Of a stretch of 64,000 bases of DNA, positions 38,084-50,560 are shown piece by piece. The stretch comes from Epiperipatus broadwayi (Eukaryota > Onychophora > Udeonychophora > Euonychophora > Peripatidae). The DNA lies in contig JAQFVV010000284.1 of NCBI GenBank assembly GCA_028023455.1, positions 508,501 through 572,500 of the forward strand, in the 5' to 3' direction. The position numbers and the translations under genes were made by a program. Each line of letters opens with the position of its first letter. The stretch's first letter is position 1. The notes beneath the pieces are model-generated. The model was not told the DNA's origin, did not search any database, and saw only the letters and a list, made by a program, of their open reading frames with translations.

Positions 38084-40137
38084 TGTAACGATATATAAAT
38101 ATGTCGTTACATTAATTTAAAATAAAAACTTAAAAGTTCGCAAATAAAAGTAAAAAAAACTAAACGCTAAAATTAAAATGTTTGTTAAACGTATATACAT
38201 TCGCACAGATGCCAAACTTTAAAAATATTTTTTTTTAAAAAACACAAATAAATAAGTATTTGAACGTACTTTTTTATAAAAAAAAAAGTATAAGATTTAA
38301 AAATAAAAACAGGTATTAATTAATTCTTGTAATCTGTAAATGGAAATGATTGTTTATAAATTGTTTGAAAAGCAAGCTAGCCGTGGGCTCTTGTATAATT
38401 AAAATGATCTGATGAAAGATAGATAAGAAAAAAAGAGAAATTAGCTTGACCAATGGAAGCACTAAGCCTCAGCCCGGACCTGAATGAAAAATTGGATTAG
38501 TGACGTCTTTGTTCAGTCAATCCGTGTGGATTAATATAAAAAGGGAAATACAGTTTTTTTCAGACTTGATTTGATGAGAACGATAAGACGCACGTGCCGT
38601 TCTCTCTCATTTTTTTGTTTGTTTTAAAAAAAATATATATATAAAATGAAAAGACTGTGATACAAGAATTGAACCAGCAAATGCTACCTCCAGAACATTA
38701 TCTTCCAATGGAGACGTTGCGGGAATTAAAAACAGGAACCTGGACTCTTCTACTGTAAGCTATATTGACATGAACTCTAAATTTAAAAATAACTAAGAAC
38801 TTTCGTTCAAGCTTATGAACTTCTATCTGACTTTTAAGTTTAAAATCAATTAATAATGTTTAATTTTATATGTTTTCCGATTGATAAAAATCATTTCCAT
38901 GTTTTTTTCTTTCTTATTGTATAAATTGTTTATTGTTTAAATTTTAAATGATGAAATTTAGGTTGGGTATAGACATTGCATAGGTTCGTTAGCGGTTGAT
39001 TATGTTGAAGTTTTCACATTTGATTAGAATATATAGGTCAACGAGGTTAATGCGGGCATCTTACGATGAATGCCACGGAGCCTTGTGTATTCCCTCAGCA
39101 ATTGACGTTATCGATTGACTTTGTATTTTGATCGGTTGTGTTTAATTTGGAATGTTTTTGACCGTGGAATCTGTGCAGCAGATCTATACTCGACATTATA
39201 AAACAAATTGGATAAAAATAATCTGTGCGAACGTATTTAAATGTTAAATTTAAGTCGGGCGTGAATGGCTATATAGATTTGTAAAGTTATATTAGGGGAG
39301 GGTAATCTTAGGTTATTTGTGTCGTTGTTGAATTGGGTCAATGGATTAGATATATCTGTGTAATTAGTAGATGTAGTATATAAGTTTCGCTACATGCAGA
39401 ATCGCTGAATACACCGCAGCAACCCTTTGCCTATGGATGGGATTGTAAGTCGGCAAAAAGGATCATGGTCCCTTCCTATGGAGTTTTTATTTTATTGTTC
39501 TTCTTGCTATACAGACGTCATATTCCTGTATCGGACAAGAGTCAATGTTTTCTCTAACTATACTGTTCAGATGTCCATTCCTGACAGTATAGTATATTTG
39601 TGCTGTTGTATTTTCATGCTACATTGAATACATAAATGTATCAGATGGATTGATGCCAGTTTGACTGCAAATTTTAGCCTAAGGTTAAATAGGGATAGAA
39701 TGTTTTATTTTCAAATGCAAATCTATGTAGTCTATTCATACTTGACCATCTAAATAAAAATATTAAACTCATTGAAATTTATGTAAATGTACAATTAAAG
39801 AGTAATATAAAAATCTAAAAATGTTAAACCTATTCCTCGAATTTAGAATGATTTTATATGTGCGTAAATAAATATTTTTATTTGTTAATTTCTGGCAGTG
39901 GCTTTTATTTATTTATATTTAAGATATAAATTAAGATATAGATTTTTATCTCTGCGTCTCCACTGAGCTAGTGACTTGGGCTAATGATCGGAATATTTAA
40001 ATAAAGTGGAATCTTAACAGCGCATATCTGCCTACTTTATAAATTTTTCTAGGCTCAAATGCCTAGATGGCGCCTTGTAGAGCAGATATCGTAGTTTGCG
40101 GTTAGATTCGATCTCCACTTGCATTTCGATCGTTATA
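38084..40137 (+). repeat. 5' LTR
   Basis: About 2.05 kb. Starts TGTAACGA and ends CGTTATA (the terminal CA-type end is mutated). Shares with the 3' LTR, in order, AAAAGTTCGCA, TGACGT, TATAAAAAG, CTGTAAG, GGCGTGAATGGCTATATAG, the TGATGCCAGTTTGACTGC block, and the final AAATGCCTAGATGGCGCC block. Confidence 0.8.
38502..38543 (+). promoter_or_regulatory. LTR promoter: TGACGT motif and TATA box
   Basis: TGACGTC (CRE-like) near 38502 and TATAAAAAG at 38535-38543. The same pair, with similar spacing, is kept in the 3' LTR near 41624 and 41657 although surrounding bases have diverged, which suggests selection for promoter function before insertion. Confidence 0.55.
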
Positions 40138-41174
40138 ATTTATCAGTAAACTTCCTCAAAAAACAAAAACATTAAAAAAAAAAAAGAATTTACTTAGTGT
40201 TAGTAATTACGTTACACAAATTGATTATATATGAAAATTTCAAAAGGACAGAACTTTTTTTTTTTACAAGACAAAACAGTAATTACACACAAATATAATG
40301 ATTTTAAAAAAAATTGACTGTTGATTCCTTATTACCAGCTAAATTTCTGCCCCCTCCCTTCCAAGTTTCATCTCTCCTACCTTTAACTATTACTTAGGCA
40401 AGTTTGAATGATTAGATTTTAATTTAACAAGACTTTTTTTTTTTTAAAAAAAATATGATTTCAATTTATTATTACGTTTTATTTATTAGTTTTTATTCCT
40501 CGAATTTATCTCTACATATGCGCATTTTTTCTTACTGGCAGTACCTTTAAGACAAAATTTCAAACTGTAACTCCACGTCAATACAACAAATATATTTATA
40601 CAATTTCAGAAAAAAAATTTACGGGCATGATTCACTTTTAAAATTCTCAGGGCACTCGTGTTTATTAAAGATCGAAAATTTCATCATCATCAATTCCCCT
40701 TCTCAGGGTCAATCTCTGAGGTAAGGCCACACTTGGGATGCCAATTATAACAATCAAAATGTGGTACCTTACGATGAGTACCGTTGGGAATTTACTTCAG
40801 TGTAATCCTATTTAAGCATTTTAATCAGTCATAAATAAGTTAGTGGTATGTATAATTGTGCTGCAAATATACACGTATAAATCCATTATCTTTCAAAACG
40901 TATTTAGTTCAATGCAATCTTCTTAAATAAATAATTTAAATAACTTGTTTGTCATGCCGTATGGAAAAATAAAATGTATAAGAAAAAATAATAGAATTCT
41001 TGTGGGGAGGAGGTAAACGTAAATGGTCCTTGGGAAAGCGATAGAAACATGTTTTTTATATATAGTCTTTATACTAACCGAATGTTTGTAAATTTTGTTA
41101 ATCGTGTACCGTAATTACTAACCCTGAGTAAAATATTTTTTTTTGATCATTTTTTTTAAGCAACTTTACTGATA
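40138..41174 (+). other. Internal region of the LTR element, non-coding
   Basis: About 1.04 kb between the LTRs. No open frame longer than about 50 codons with protein-like content, no clear tRNA primer site after the 5' LTR and no obvious polypurine tract before the 3' LTR. Runs of A and T dominate. Most of the autonomous interior has been lost or never existed. Confidence 0.6.
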
Positions 41175-43371
41175 TGTAACGAGCACAGACGTTCGTTACA
41201 TTGTTTTTTTTTTATATTTATTAAACATGAAAGTAAATTAAAAAGTTCGCATTTAAAAAGTTTCTTTAAGAATTAAAAAGTGAAATTAAATATCATCTTA
41301 AACTCGTATATATTAAATCGCACAGATAATGAAAAATTATTAAAATAAAACTTTATTAAAGAAAAAGTATTTTAAAACTAAATTTTAAAAAGATTTGGAG
41401 ATAAAATTATATCTTTAAATTTATCTTTAAATATATATCTTTGATTTGGAAAACAGGTTAATTAATCAGAAATGGAAATGATAAATTTAATTAGTCAAAT
41501 GTAAACCAGCCTTGGGTATTTAAATGTAAAAACATCGGTCAGATAGGAAAACAAGAGAAACTTTTAGCAAATGAAATAAATCCATTGGGAAATCGGACCT
41601 CAACGAAAAGGATCATCACATCGATGACGTAATGTTAAGTCAATCTTTCAAAGTAATATAAAAAGACAAGTTTGGAAATTATTAGTTAGTGAATGATTAA
41701 TTACGATGTGAGAGATATGTGGTAGTGCGGAAGTGAAGAAGGGATTGAAAAAGACGCACGATTCAATTCCTTCAGTTTTGCTAGGAAAGAAAGAGAAATG
41801 AACTATCGTTTTTCTACATTGAGGACCAGTTAAAACAAAAACCTCCGGATGGATAAATAAATCGGCCAACAGAATATCAATCTTAGGACGGCGTGGGAAT
41901 TCACGTTCATGGCAAGCAACGGATAAAGAGGAACTGTTTTAAACTGTAAGAACTTTATAAATAATGAACATTAAATTAAACTTTTCAGAGTTAAATGATT
42001 GCAATATTATCCTATCTGACCAACTTAATTTATTAATAATATTATTTGATGTATTTCTTTATATATATATATATTTAAAATGATTTCCATTTATTTATTT
42101 ATTTTTTGTTCTTTAAGTTTTATTATGATTTCTGTTTTCCGTTAAGGTAAATCATATAAATGATAAACTTAAGTCAGGCGTGAATGGCTGTATAGATTTG
42201 TAAAGTTATATTAAGGGAGGGTAATCTTAGGTTATTTGTTTCGTTGTTAAATTGTGTCAATGGATTGGATATATTGATGTAGTTAGTAGATGTAGTCGGA
42301 GATTCGCTACTGGCAGAATCACTTCATACGCTGCACACTCCCATTTTGCCTATGGAAGGAATTATAAGACGCAGAGTGCAGTTCCTTTCTATGGAGTTTT
42401 TTTTTTATTGTTCTTCTCGTTAGATAGAAGTAATATTCCTATCCAATGAGAGTCAATATCTTCTCTTAATCTTTTTGGTGCTGCCGTATTCTGTATTACA
42501 TTGAATACATCGATGTATCAGATGAATTGATGCCAGTTTGACTGCGAATTTTAGCCTAAGGTTAAATAGGGATAGAATATTTTATTTTCAAATGCAAATC
42601 TATGTAGTCTATTCATACTTCACCCTAAATAAAAATGCATTAAATTTAAGTTGTTTATAGACGATTGCATGGATTGGTTATCGGTTAAGTATGTTTTGGG
42701 TTTTCATATTTGATCAAAATATATAGACATTCGATAAATAATGATATCTTACGGTGAGTATCTAAAATGTATTTATTCGGATGTCTTTTAAGTTATTGGT
42801 GACAATGCAAGTATCTTATGGTGAATACTATTGGGTTACGTATAAATTTCCCTCCGCAATTGTCAGTAATCAATAATTTTGTATTTTGATCGTTTATGTT
42901 TATTTTGAAATGTTTTTGACCGTGAAATCTATGTAACCGATCTGTATTCAACATTATAAACAAACTTTCATAAATTTATATGTGCGAACTTAATTAAAAT
43001 GTAAAATTATAATATAATAGTAATTAAATGTAAATTAAAGTAACGTTAAAAATAATGTTAAATGTTAAAATGTAAACTAATACTAAAACAATTTTAAATC
43101 TTATATATATATATATGTGCATAAATAAATTTTTGTATGTTAATTACTGGCAGTGGCTTATTTTATTCCTCTTATATATATATATTCTCATATTATTTTT
43201 TTAAATCTCTGCTATTCCACTGAGCTAGTGACATGGGCTAACGACCGGATGCAAAAAAATTTTTTTTTTTACTTACGTATCTGCCTACTCTATAAATTTT
43301 TCTAGGTTCAAATGCCTAGATGGCGCCCTGTAGTACAGATTACGTTAAGTAATATTTTCCGGATCGTTACA
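41175..43371 (+). repeat. 3' LTR
   Basis: About 2.2 kb. Starts TGTAACGA and ends GGATCGTTACA directly before an AT run. TATA box at 41657-41665. The extra length relative to the 5' LTR comes from small insertions such as the segment near 42680-42840. Confidence 0.8.
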
Positions 43372-44874
43372 ATATATATATATTGTGCCAGGCATGATTG
43401 ATAAGGCCAAGCACACGATAATGTTAAATAAATTAATCACCTAAAATACGTAAAAAGCCATTAAATGGGGGAGGGGGGAGGTATACGATTTATATAATCG
43501 AACTTATTATAAATTAAGAGAGAACTGTGGCTATATCATAAACTCACACACATATATGAGTAAAGCCAATATTTAAAGGCTTAGAAATATGTATTTGTAA
43601 TTTTGACTTTTTTTAAAAGAAAAAGAAATGCCAAGATGTATGTATAATTTTAAATTTTTTTTGTTTTTTAAAGAAACGCGAAGACGTTTATTTATTTACA
43701 ATTTGTGATTCTGTATTTATTTTTTGAGTGTTTACGAAGTAAATTTAAAAAGGAAAATTTGAAATATTACTATTTAAAAATAATTTCAAGATCGAAGTTT
43801 TGATGGTTATTTTTCTCTTCAGTTGCATTTGAACAAGAGAGGGGGGAGGTCATTGTCTTAGATTTAAGAAAAGCCTAAATGCATCCTGGTTTCCTATCCA
43901 TTCTAAAATAATTTCAACTGGACAAAAAGAACTTGCTTAAACTTGTGATAATGTGGGGAGAGAGGAATGTCCAATTTGAGTGAATTTTTTTTTAAACTTC
44001 GATTGTGTATAATGTAATTACTAAAAAGGAAAAGTATGTTATCATTCATTAAAATTTTCATTAGTGATATTGTGATCTGAATGTAGCTATAAAACTAATT
44101 AGGAATAAAATTCTTGAGAGCCTTAGGCAGTTGCATTGGAATTTTGTGTGAATCGTCTAAACCAATTAGTAAAACCAAAAAAAAAAAAAAAGATTTCATT
44201 AATTAATTTTTCTTTCTTGGAGGGGTACCTGAATTGAGGGTGTATTGAGTGAACATGTATATCTGTTCTGAAGTTGCGAGAAGCAGTTCATTTTTGTTTT
44301 TCGAATGCTAATCTTATTAGGAGCCTAATTCTAATTTTAAGGTGAATCTAATGCTGTTTTTGGAACCATTCAAAGTTTTTCAATCTTTTGATTAATCATG
44401 CTGATTCTGATTTATTCTAATCCATGGAATTTATTCTAATCAAAATTCATTCAGTCATTCTGAACCAACAGATACAAATTCATGCAGTCATTGAAATAAC
44501 CATTGAGCCAGTAAACCAGTTAACCAGTCAGTAGTCAACGATTTAAACATCGGACAATTAAGTGGTGTAGAGTAAACATAAAACAGTTATCTATCTAACT
44601 ATTTGAAAGCTAAATGATGAGCAGATGATTATTCCACCAGTTACTCAGTTAATACCAATGGAAGTTCAAATTGCAACATGCCTATGAGGCCAGTAATTGA
44701 CCTGGAGTTCATAAAACAAGAAAAGATGGTCTATAGTGTATAATCATTGTCCAGCAGAAAAGAAATCCAAAATCCTACCTAAAGATGCAAATCAAGCACT
44801 TTCCTGTCTGTAGAATGATTATGGTAGAAGCCCACTTCAGTGCATCCGTCCAACTTCTCTTCTGCCATCCAAAA

Positions 44875-44970
44875 GAATGTAAACATCGAGATTCAAACAC
44901 CAAGTGATGATGATGAATTTCATGAAATTGTGTCGCAGTCAAGTCCAGCCCTTGCCACAGTAGATGAATA
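44875..44970 (+). other. Possible decayed coding fragment
   Basis: One frame reads NVNIEIQTPSDDDEFHEI then VSQSSPALATVDE and a stop. The acidic Ser-rich composition looks like protein-coding sequence, and codons are less AT-biased than nearby. Upstream in the same frame are SSAIQK and then stops. No splice sites or family similarity were recognised. It could be a processed pseudogene, part of a transposon protein, or chance. Confidence 0.25.
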
Positions 44971-45899
44971 GATGTATAGCTCACTCAAAATCCATAGAAG
45001 GGTGAAGCTTATAGACTTTATCGGGTACAGTTTTTGTTTGTTTATTTTATTTTAAATTTAATACACATTTCATAAATATATGTCTCATGTTCATACTCAC
45101 ATCAATACACCTTTTATGTAACTCATTAATTTGTCTTTTTTTGCTTAATGCACATGTGTGTGAGTTTATAATCCACAGATCACTATCTCTCATGTATTAG
45201 TTATTTAATCCATTTTTTTTTTTTATTAAGAAAGAAATTTTCCTTTATTTATTTGAATGATTGCTTTGTTAAGTATTTTTTATGATTATAATTTTTGTTT
45301 TATTAAAATGATTTATGTAATGTATAATATTCATTTTGTATATTTAATTAATGTCAGAATATTAATTTTAATAATGGTATAGGATAATGGGCTAATAAAT
45401 GATTTATCTTATAATTCTAAAAGTGACTACTGCCATATATTTTAATTCTCTTTGTCATTTGCTTTCCCTAACCAAATTATTAATTAATTGTGCGAGTTTT
45501 CTGATCCCCATTTTTTTAACTGAGACTAGAGTATGCTGAGCTAGCAAATGGGACATCATCTTACTGGATCTTAAATCTTTATTTATCATGGGGATACTTG
45601 TTTATTAGTTTTGTTTGAATAATTATTTATCTTCATATATGCCCAATAATAATTGAACTTGCATATCCTTTCAGGAGAAAAATTAATTTTTCTTCTGGGA
45701 GTGGTGTGAGGGGTTGGTTTAAAGTCATCCCCCAAAGATATGTGAGAATCAATCTTTTTATAAGTATCTTTGTGTCCATAATAATATTGTGGTAAAACAT
45801 TTAAATTTCTCCTTATTCTGGCATGTCACCATGTTTCCTTTCATGTTCGATTTGTGTGCATGCTTATATTAATGGAACAAGCGGGTCGACTGGTACAAT

Positions 45900-47160
45900 A
45901 TATATGTGTTGATAAGATTTCCATAGGCTGCATATATAAAAAACATGTTTTGCAGGTTCATCTATATTTAAAAATTTTTAATGATATTCTGGTCAATTTT
46001 GATGTCGTATCTTTGTTTACAAACATACCAATTGATGAAGCTTTAAATGTAATTTTGCAATGCTGCAATTTACCAAACCATATTATTGCTTTCATTAAAA
46101 ATTGTCTCTTGAATGCATATTTTGTATGCAATGGACAGCATTACAGACAAGTTTTTGTTACTCCTATGCTTTCACCTATCTCAGGAGTAATAGTGGACTT
46201 ATTCATGGAAAATATAGAAACTTCTGTTTTGGAATCATCATCTTTAAAATCTCTCATTTGGCTCAGATAGATAGATGACACTTTTATAATATGGCAACAT
46301 GGAAAAAATAAATTAGATGATTTTTTCTTACATTTAAATAATATGCATCCTTATATTAAATTAACAATGGAGACAGAATCTGATTGAAAACTCTTTTTTT
46401 TATGTTCTAATCACCAGGACACCAAATAGTTTATCTTTTTTGATTTACAGAAAGAATAAACATACGAACAGATATTTACATTTACATTCTCATCATCACC
46501 CAACTCAGATAGTTTCCATAGCCAAAACTCTTTTAAATAGAGCAATTAACCTTTCAGATAAGTCACATCTGAAAGAAGAAATAAATCATATTAATAGTGT
46601 TTTATTAGCAAATAATTATAAATTTATTTAAAAAGCCTTTTTTCAAGTGCAAAATAGACAAAATCGGAAACAAAAAGATGATAAATCAGCTATTAGGATT
46701 TGTGTTCCATATGTAAAAGGAACTACTGACAGTATTGGACTAAAACACTATAATATAAATATAGTGTTTTCTACTTATCAAAATATCAGCAATATAGTAA
46801 CCAAGCCTAAGGATTAAATCCCTCTTGAATCTCATGGTGTTTATCAAATCTCTTGTGAAAATTGAAAAGCTTCTTATATAGGTATGAGTAATCGTCGCAT
46901 CAGTGTTAGGAGAGATGAACATGCTAATGCAGTTAAGCAACACACATCATTATCTGCACTCTCACTCCATACTATAGATTCAGGTCACAAAATTGATTTT
47001 TCTAATACCAGGATCATATCCAGATGTGATAATCTCTACCAGTAAAAAATTAGAGAAGCCATTGAGAATCTTAAAAGGCCAGATTGTATCAATAAGTGAG
47101 ATGATAATGCAAACTTCCTCCTATTTGGAAAGATTTTTTTAAAAAAACATTCTTAATTTA
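45900..47160 (+). pseudogene. Penelope-like element: reverse transcriptase plus GIY-YIG endonuclease, inactivated
   Basis: The open part (45854-46270) holds the RT palm: ILVNFDVVSLFTNIPIDEAL, then NAYFVCNGQHYRQ and an SPISG-DLFME segment. The catalytic YxDD box follows as stop-I-D-D-T-F, so its Tyr has become a stop at 46268. Next come RYLHLHSHHHP (46440-46631 frame), KGTTDSIG, and the endonuclease with GVYQISCE, stop, KASYIGMSNRR, VRRDEHA and KIREAIE. At least five stops break it. The N-terminal third of a normal PLE protein is missing. It is a different PLE lineage from the copies at 22.9 and 53.2 kb, whose linker and endonuclease sequences differ. Confidence 0.88.
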
Positions 47161-47218
47161 ACATTTTTGCTATTGGTGGAACTTTAACCTTTTTTTTTTC
47201 AAATCAGTGATTCACCCA

Positions 47219-47252
47219 GTAGATGACTTGTGTGATCAAGTCAAAATGTCAA
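47219..47252 (+). ncRNA. Hammerhead-like relic downstream of the PLE (weak)
   Basis: About 60 bases after the PLE coding remnant, TAGATGA is followed by CTTG-TGTGAT-CAAG, then TC, AAA and ATGTC. The order core, stem II, GAAA-like, U16.1-C17 is that of a hammerhead, but CTGATGA and GAAA are both altered and stem I is not found. Confidence 0.25.
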
Positions 47253-48639
47253 TATATTAATATTTAAATTTTTTAACATGGATGAATCCACAAAATATGT
47301 CTTTTATATATGTTCAAGCAATTAAATAATGAATAATATAGATTTTCTATCCTAACCTAAGTTTAATATCAGGTCGATATTATAATGCTTAATTAAGAAC
47401 ACATAATAAAATAAAGTTCAACATATAGCACAACAATAAATATATATTAAAAATAAAAAAATTTATGCAAAGTCTTTTCAGTACACTGCATCATTTGGAA
47501 CTGTTCTCTAAAGTTTTGTCCATATTTTAATGCACACTTATTATCCTAAATGAAATAGATACATGGTCATGACATAGCAATGTCAAAGTTATTCCACATT
47601 GCAACTTTTATTTGTAACAAAAGCGAATTTTAAGAAGCACATTTTAAAAAATAGCTACATTAATTATCAGGATCATTGCTCGTTTCTTAATCCATTATGG
47701 AAATTTATATGTTAGCAATATTACTTGTTTTATAGTTAATTATTAGAAGAATTTAATTTCTTATGCTCTATGAATTAAGTCATTCCATGGGTTCTTCTTT
47801 ACCTTGTTAAAATTCTACCATTCATGTCAGATATACAGCTCAAAATTGATGCCCACTATGGTATATTTATAAAATCATTCATCAATGTTTATTCCATACT
47901 TCTTTCCTTTCTCATTTTGATCTTAGGTATTATGACAGATATTTTAAAATTTTTCTCACAGGAGAACACAAAAGTTTTCACTGATAATAATAATTAGATA
48001 AAATATAACTACTCCTTATATTTTATTATGTCTTTCTAATAAATATAACACAGATGCACAGTTACAGCAATTGTTCTCTTTTCATCTTCTTCCTACATTT
48101 TATTAAAGACATCCATCTAGGGAACATATGTAAAACATTTTGGACAGAATAATTATCAATAAAAGTTAGTACCTGAAATATCTTGTATGGGACGATTGGG
48201 AGTATCCAGACTAGATGAATTGCATTAGGCATGACTTACTAAATTTTGTTGTGCTGAAATTTTACTATAATTCACTTTGGAAGGAGAACCAGTGTGCCTA
48301 ACTTAGTTGTTCAGGGAACATTTTATATTTGCACTATACTATTAAATAATTCATAGATCAGACAATGGCAAACATCAGAGAATATATAACTTTATCAAGT
48401 AAAAAAAAATAGAACAGAAAATTTGTATATGTGTAAACATTACACGAACAATTTAGAAAAGACTCCTACCCCCAATGTATAATCTCTTTTATAAATTCTC
48501 ATTGCCCATCATCCTCTGTCCTACCTACTTAATATTTGACCCTTGGTATTAAGTGCTAATTGGCTCATCAAATATAATTTTGACAATAATATTCACAATG
48601 CTGCTTATCACGTCATGTGCTTGAGATTTTCCCATTCTA

Positions 48640-50060
48640 AGTAAACAAAATATGTCTGAAAAATTTGAGTTCCAGGATGCTAAAGCAGAGAAATATACTG
48701 TCATTATCAGCTGGTCTATGAGAAGGGAAAAAGAGATACAGCATGTGGACACATTGTCCAAAAACTCAGACAGATGGAAACCGCAGATGAATAATATAAA
48801 GCTAAATTATATAGAACTATGCAGTCCAAGATACTTAACAATAATACACTGAAAAAAATTGATAAGGGAAGAAAAAGAATATCAGCAACTAAAGAGCTGG
48901 CTTAGTAATGGCTGGTGAACAAAGAAACCACAATGTATGGCACTGGCTTTTTGACTAATAGACATAATTATTGTTTAGTGAAGGATGTATATTAATGGAA
49001 TATAAGGCAGTTAAATCATCAGAAGAAAGAAATAAAGTAATAATGTTGCTACATGAACACCATTGAGGAGTAGTGCATGCAAAACTTCACCATGTAGCTA
49101 CATCTGGTGGCAAAAAATAATGTATATAGATAATTATATTTAAAAATGTTCATATTATCAATCACAGATCAACATGAAATCAATGGAATATATACCCTAG
49201 CCTAAAACAAAGTGTGGCAGAGACTTCACATGGACCATCAAAATCCTATTAATGAAAAAATATAATAAGTACTTGTTGATTGATATTCAAAATGGGCAGG
49301 GTATCATATTGTCAAAAATATGAGTGCTAATGAAATAATAAAATACTAAAAGCAAATTTTACATGCCATGGATTACTGGAAGTAATGATCACTGATAATG
49401 CCACTGGATTTATAATGTGCAACCCCCTACCACCTGGAGTACAATGGCCTCACTGAGAAGGCTATCTAAACAATTAAAAAAAGCAATAAGATGTCTGAAT
49501 AGCAACATGCAAAACGTTTTATATGAAGCTCTGTTGCATCAACACTCAACATTGTCAACAACTACAGACAAATTGTCAGGTGAGTTGCTGATGCATAGAA
49601 AGTTGCACATTAGACTAGACATGTTAATGCCAAAAAAGATTAACATTTCATCATAAGAGTGAAGTAAAAAACATTTCAAATTGGTGAAGAAATATGTATA
49701 CATGATATGCTGGAAAAAAAATGGATCGAGGGTACAATTATAGCTAGGCCATCCAGACTAATAGTAACCATTCAAAATAGAAATGGTAAAGAATATTAGC
49801 ATCACATAAATCATGATTATCACTGAATTACAGAAGAGATGCTGCACCCAATGATAATAATACCCACTAGTGAAGAATCAGGAAAACAGACCAGAAAACA
49901 AGAAAGGTAGCCTAAATACAGAGACCAAAAGATGAGAGAATCTACAACCCCAAGTTCAAACTGAAGTAGAAAGAAAAATGGACATTGAACTGAAAGAAAG
50001 ACAAAAACCACCCAGACCACAATAAAGGAAATGTAAACCCAAAAAATTCCAAAATTTCTG
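48640..50060 (+). pseudogene. Ty3/gypsy-type Pol remnant (RNase H end and integrase)
   Basis: Readable pieces in order are an RNase H end with ISWSMRREKEIQHVDTLSK, then the integrase H2C2 zinc region LLHEHH, stop, GVVHAK and SYIWWQ, then QRLHMDHQNPI with the first catalytic Asp and a VLVDIQNGQG strand. After that come MITDNATGF-like sequence (second Asp, frameshifted) and NMQNVLYEALLHQHSTLSTT ... SGELLMHRKLHIRLDML. The last is the conserved C-terminal part of gypsy integrases. Many stops and frameshifts occur. The gag, protease and RT regions upstream are absent, so only the 3' part of the element remains. Confidence 0.85.
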
Positions 50061-50061
50061 G

Positions 50062-50074
50062 AGTAAGGGGAGGA
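50062..50074 (+). other. Polypurine tract of the gypsy element
   Basis: GTAAGGGGAGGAT lies just after the Pol remnant and immediately before the probable LTR start TTGGAATATC. This is the usual position and composition of the primer for plus-strand synthesis. Confidence 0.6.
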
Positions 50075-50560
50075 TTGGAATATCTATTGATTAACATTAA
50101 AATGTAAGTTAAATTAATAATAAAATGTACATCTACTAAAACTATTGTGTAAAAATAGCTACATAATAAAGTGGAATAAATTAAAATATTAATTAATAAT
50201 GAGAAAGAACTAAAAAATAAAGTCTGATTACTTAAGAATTAAATTGGCAATAACTAACTAACAATTGAATTCTAGAGGATTCTAATGTCTTAAAAAATTA
50301 TTCTACCCAGATAAAGATAAAACAGATAGATTACACCAGAGAATAAAAGAGAAAATAAACTATTTAAGCAGGAAGAAAAAGCAAAACAATTGTTTTTCTC
50401 CCTCCCTCATGTGTTTGTGCATTTGAGTTGCACAATGACGTGAAGCAGCAGAAGAAATGAGTGGGAATTTGACTCCAGACCCAGGATCTTGGTTTCTGAA
50501 GATACCCAAGCCAACTAAGGATCAAACAGATTTCCCTGATCATATTATAATTTATATCCC
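50075..50560 (+). repeat. Probable 3' LTR of the gypsy element
   Basis: Starts next to the polypurine tract. It holds a TATTTAAG promoter-like motif near 50360 and a base-balanced segment (50390-50560) with TGACGTGAAGCAGCAG, as in LTR tails. The right end is not sharply defined and no 5' LTR is present in the window. Confidence 0.45.

Larger units (their letters stand above)
38084..43371 (+). mobile_element. Non-autonomous LTR retrotransposon with about 2-kb LTRs
   Basis: Two diverged direct repeats (38084-40137 and 41175-43371) flank about 1 kb. Ends are TGTAACGA...GATCGTTACA. The whole element lies in (TA)n, with TATATATATATAT on the left and ATATATATAT on the right, as expected for target duplication in that tract. 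The interior has no gag or pol reading frame, so the element must have used proteins from elsewhere. LTR halves have clearly diverged, so the insertion is old. Confidence 0.8.
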
